This document shows positions 63,578 through 64,000 of a stretch of 64,000 nt of DNA, in pieces. This stretch comes from Hydrogenophaga sp. (GTDB lineage Bacteria > Pseudomonadota > Gammaproteobacteria > Burkholderiales > Burkholderiaceae_C): NCBI RefSeq assembly GCF_030373225.1, contig NZ_JAUCZG010000002.1:1-64000 (forward strand), in the 5' to 3' direction. The position numbers and the translations under genes are program-made. The notes beneath the pieces are model-generated. The model was not told the DNA's origin. It did not search any database and saw only the letters and a list, made by a program, of their open reading frames with translations. The first letter of the stretch is position 1; each line of letters opens with the position of its first letter.

Positions 63578-64000
63578 TCAGCTGTTGCGGGCCTGAATGC
63601 CCCAGCGCGCCAGCGCCGCGTCGTCACTGACACGGGCGTCGACCCAGCGCGCGCCCTCGGGCGTCTGTTCCTTCTTCCAGAACGGCGCCTGGGTCTTGAG
63701 GTAGTCCATGAGGAACTCGCAGGCCTGGAAACTCTGGCCCCGGTGCGCCGACGTCACCGCCACCAGCACGATCTGGTCGAGCGGCTGCAGGAGCCCCACG
63801 CGATGGATCACGCGCGCGCCGAAGATGTCGAAGCGCTGGTGCGCCTCGTCGATCATGGCCTCGATGGATTTTTCGGTCATGCCCGGGTAGTGCTCGAGCT
63901 CCATGGTGCTGACGCTCTGGCCATCGTTGCGATCGCGCACGGTGCCGATGAAGCTGCACACGGCGCCCACGCCCTTGTTCGCCTCACGAAGTCGGGCGAC
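63578..64000 (-). CDS. moaE: Molybdopterin synthase catalytic subunit MoaE (5' end beyond the window)
   Basis: The visible 140 residues include VARLREANKGVGAVCSFIGTVRD (in part, the first ten codons reach the window edge), MELEHYPGMTEKSIEAM, HRVGLLQPLDQIVLVAVTSAHRG (in part), FLMDYLKTQAPFWKKE with the catalytic lysines, and a C-terminal ARW. MoaE transfers sulfur from MoaD to precursor Z to make molybdopterin. The family usually has about 150 residues, so only around ten are missing. Confidence 0.93.
   Translation of the reverse strand, partial: VARLREANKGVGAVCSFIGTVRDRNDGQSVSTMELEHYPGMTEKSIEAMIDEAHQRFDIFGARVIHRVGLLQPLDQIVLVAVTSAHRGQSFQACEFLMDYLKTQAPFWKKEQTPEGARWVDARVSDDAALARWGIQARNS

Overview
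The window looks like chromosome from a GC-rich betaproteobacterium of the order Burkholderiales, most likely family Comamonadaceae (Hydrogenophaga/Acidovorax-like). This rests on gene content and remembered family sequences, not on a search. Supporting signs are the isc operon followed by fdx and dnaQ, the zapB/zapA/6S RNA block, a lysine-rich SWIB protein, DUF1631, TphA/TphB homologues close to those of Comamonas, and dispersed repeats typical of the family. No rRNA or CRISPR array was seen. There is one tRNA, for valine (CAC).

Region 1 (1-2100) is a less GC-rich edge carrying a HEPN-like gene and a small secreted KTSC-like gene, both on + with TTG starts. Region 2 (2097-12928) is a catabolic island. 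A minus-strand operon encodes terephthalate 1,2-dioxygenase (tphA2-tphA3-tphA1), a CYP199-like P450 with its own [2Fe-2S] ferredoxin and ferredoxin reductase, a short-chain dehydrogenase, an aldehyde dehydrogenase, a TRAP-type binding protein and tphB. It is divergent from an IclR regulator, with two near-identical palindromic operators between them. Together these genes could take p-toluate (or another 4-alkyl/alkoxy benzoate) through 4-hydroxymethyl- and 4-formylbenzoate to terephthalate, and then to protocatechuate. Region 3 (12929-16492) is an accessory stretch next to tRNA-Val: three small unknown genes, a zinc-finger-like protein, a GIY-YIG protein and a frameshifted Mrr restriction enzyme.

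Region 4 (16493-28500) is core housekeeping: tRNA-Val, dnaQ, the iron-sulfur operon iscR-iscS-iscU-iscA-hscB-hscA-fdx with an IscR box, uvrB, an RNase D-like exonuclease, an acyltransferase and an aminotransferase. Region 5 (28506-40612) contains nth and then a long minus-strand vitamin B12 operon with a cobalamin riboswitch ahead of btuB: btuB, a cytosolic-type B12-binding protein, cobU, btuF, btuC, btuD, bioB, cobQ, cobT, cobS, cobC. Dispersed repeats have entered coding sequence in cobQ, the cobT tail and the B12-binding protein tail.

Region 6 (40694-43762) has zapB-like, zapA, 6S RNA, a TauE/SafE permease, rraA and a SWIB/H1-like protein. Region 7 (43902-50173) groups a class III nucleotide cyclase, a PAP2-like enzyme with a tandem MSGG N-terminus, a cytosolic subtilase, and convergent Crp-like and LuxR-like regulators. 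Region 8 (50295-64000) holds a ThDP enzyme with an MFS exporter and AraC regulator, DUF1631, chrA, a coniferyl-aldehyde-type dehydrogenase, clpB, a GNAT protein and the start-truncated moaE.
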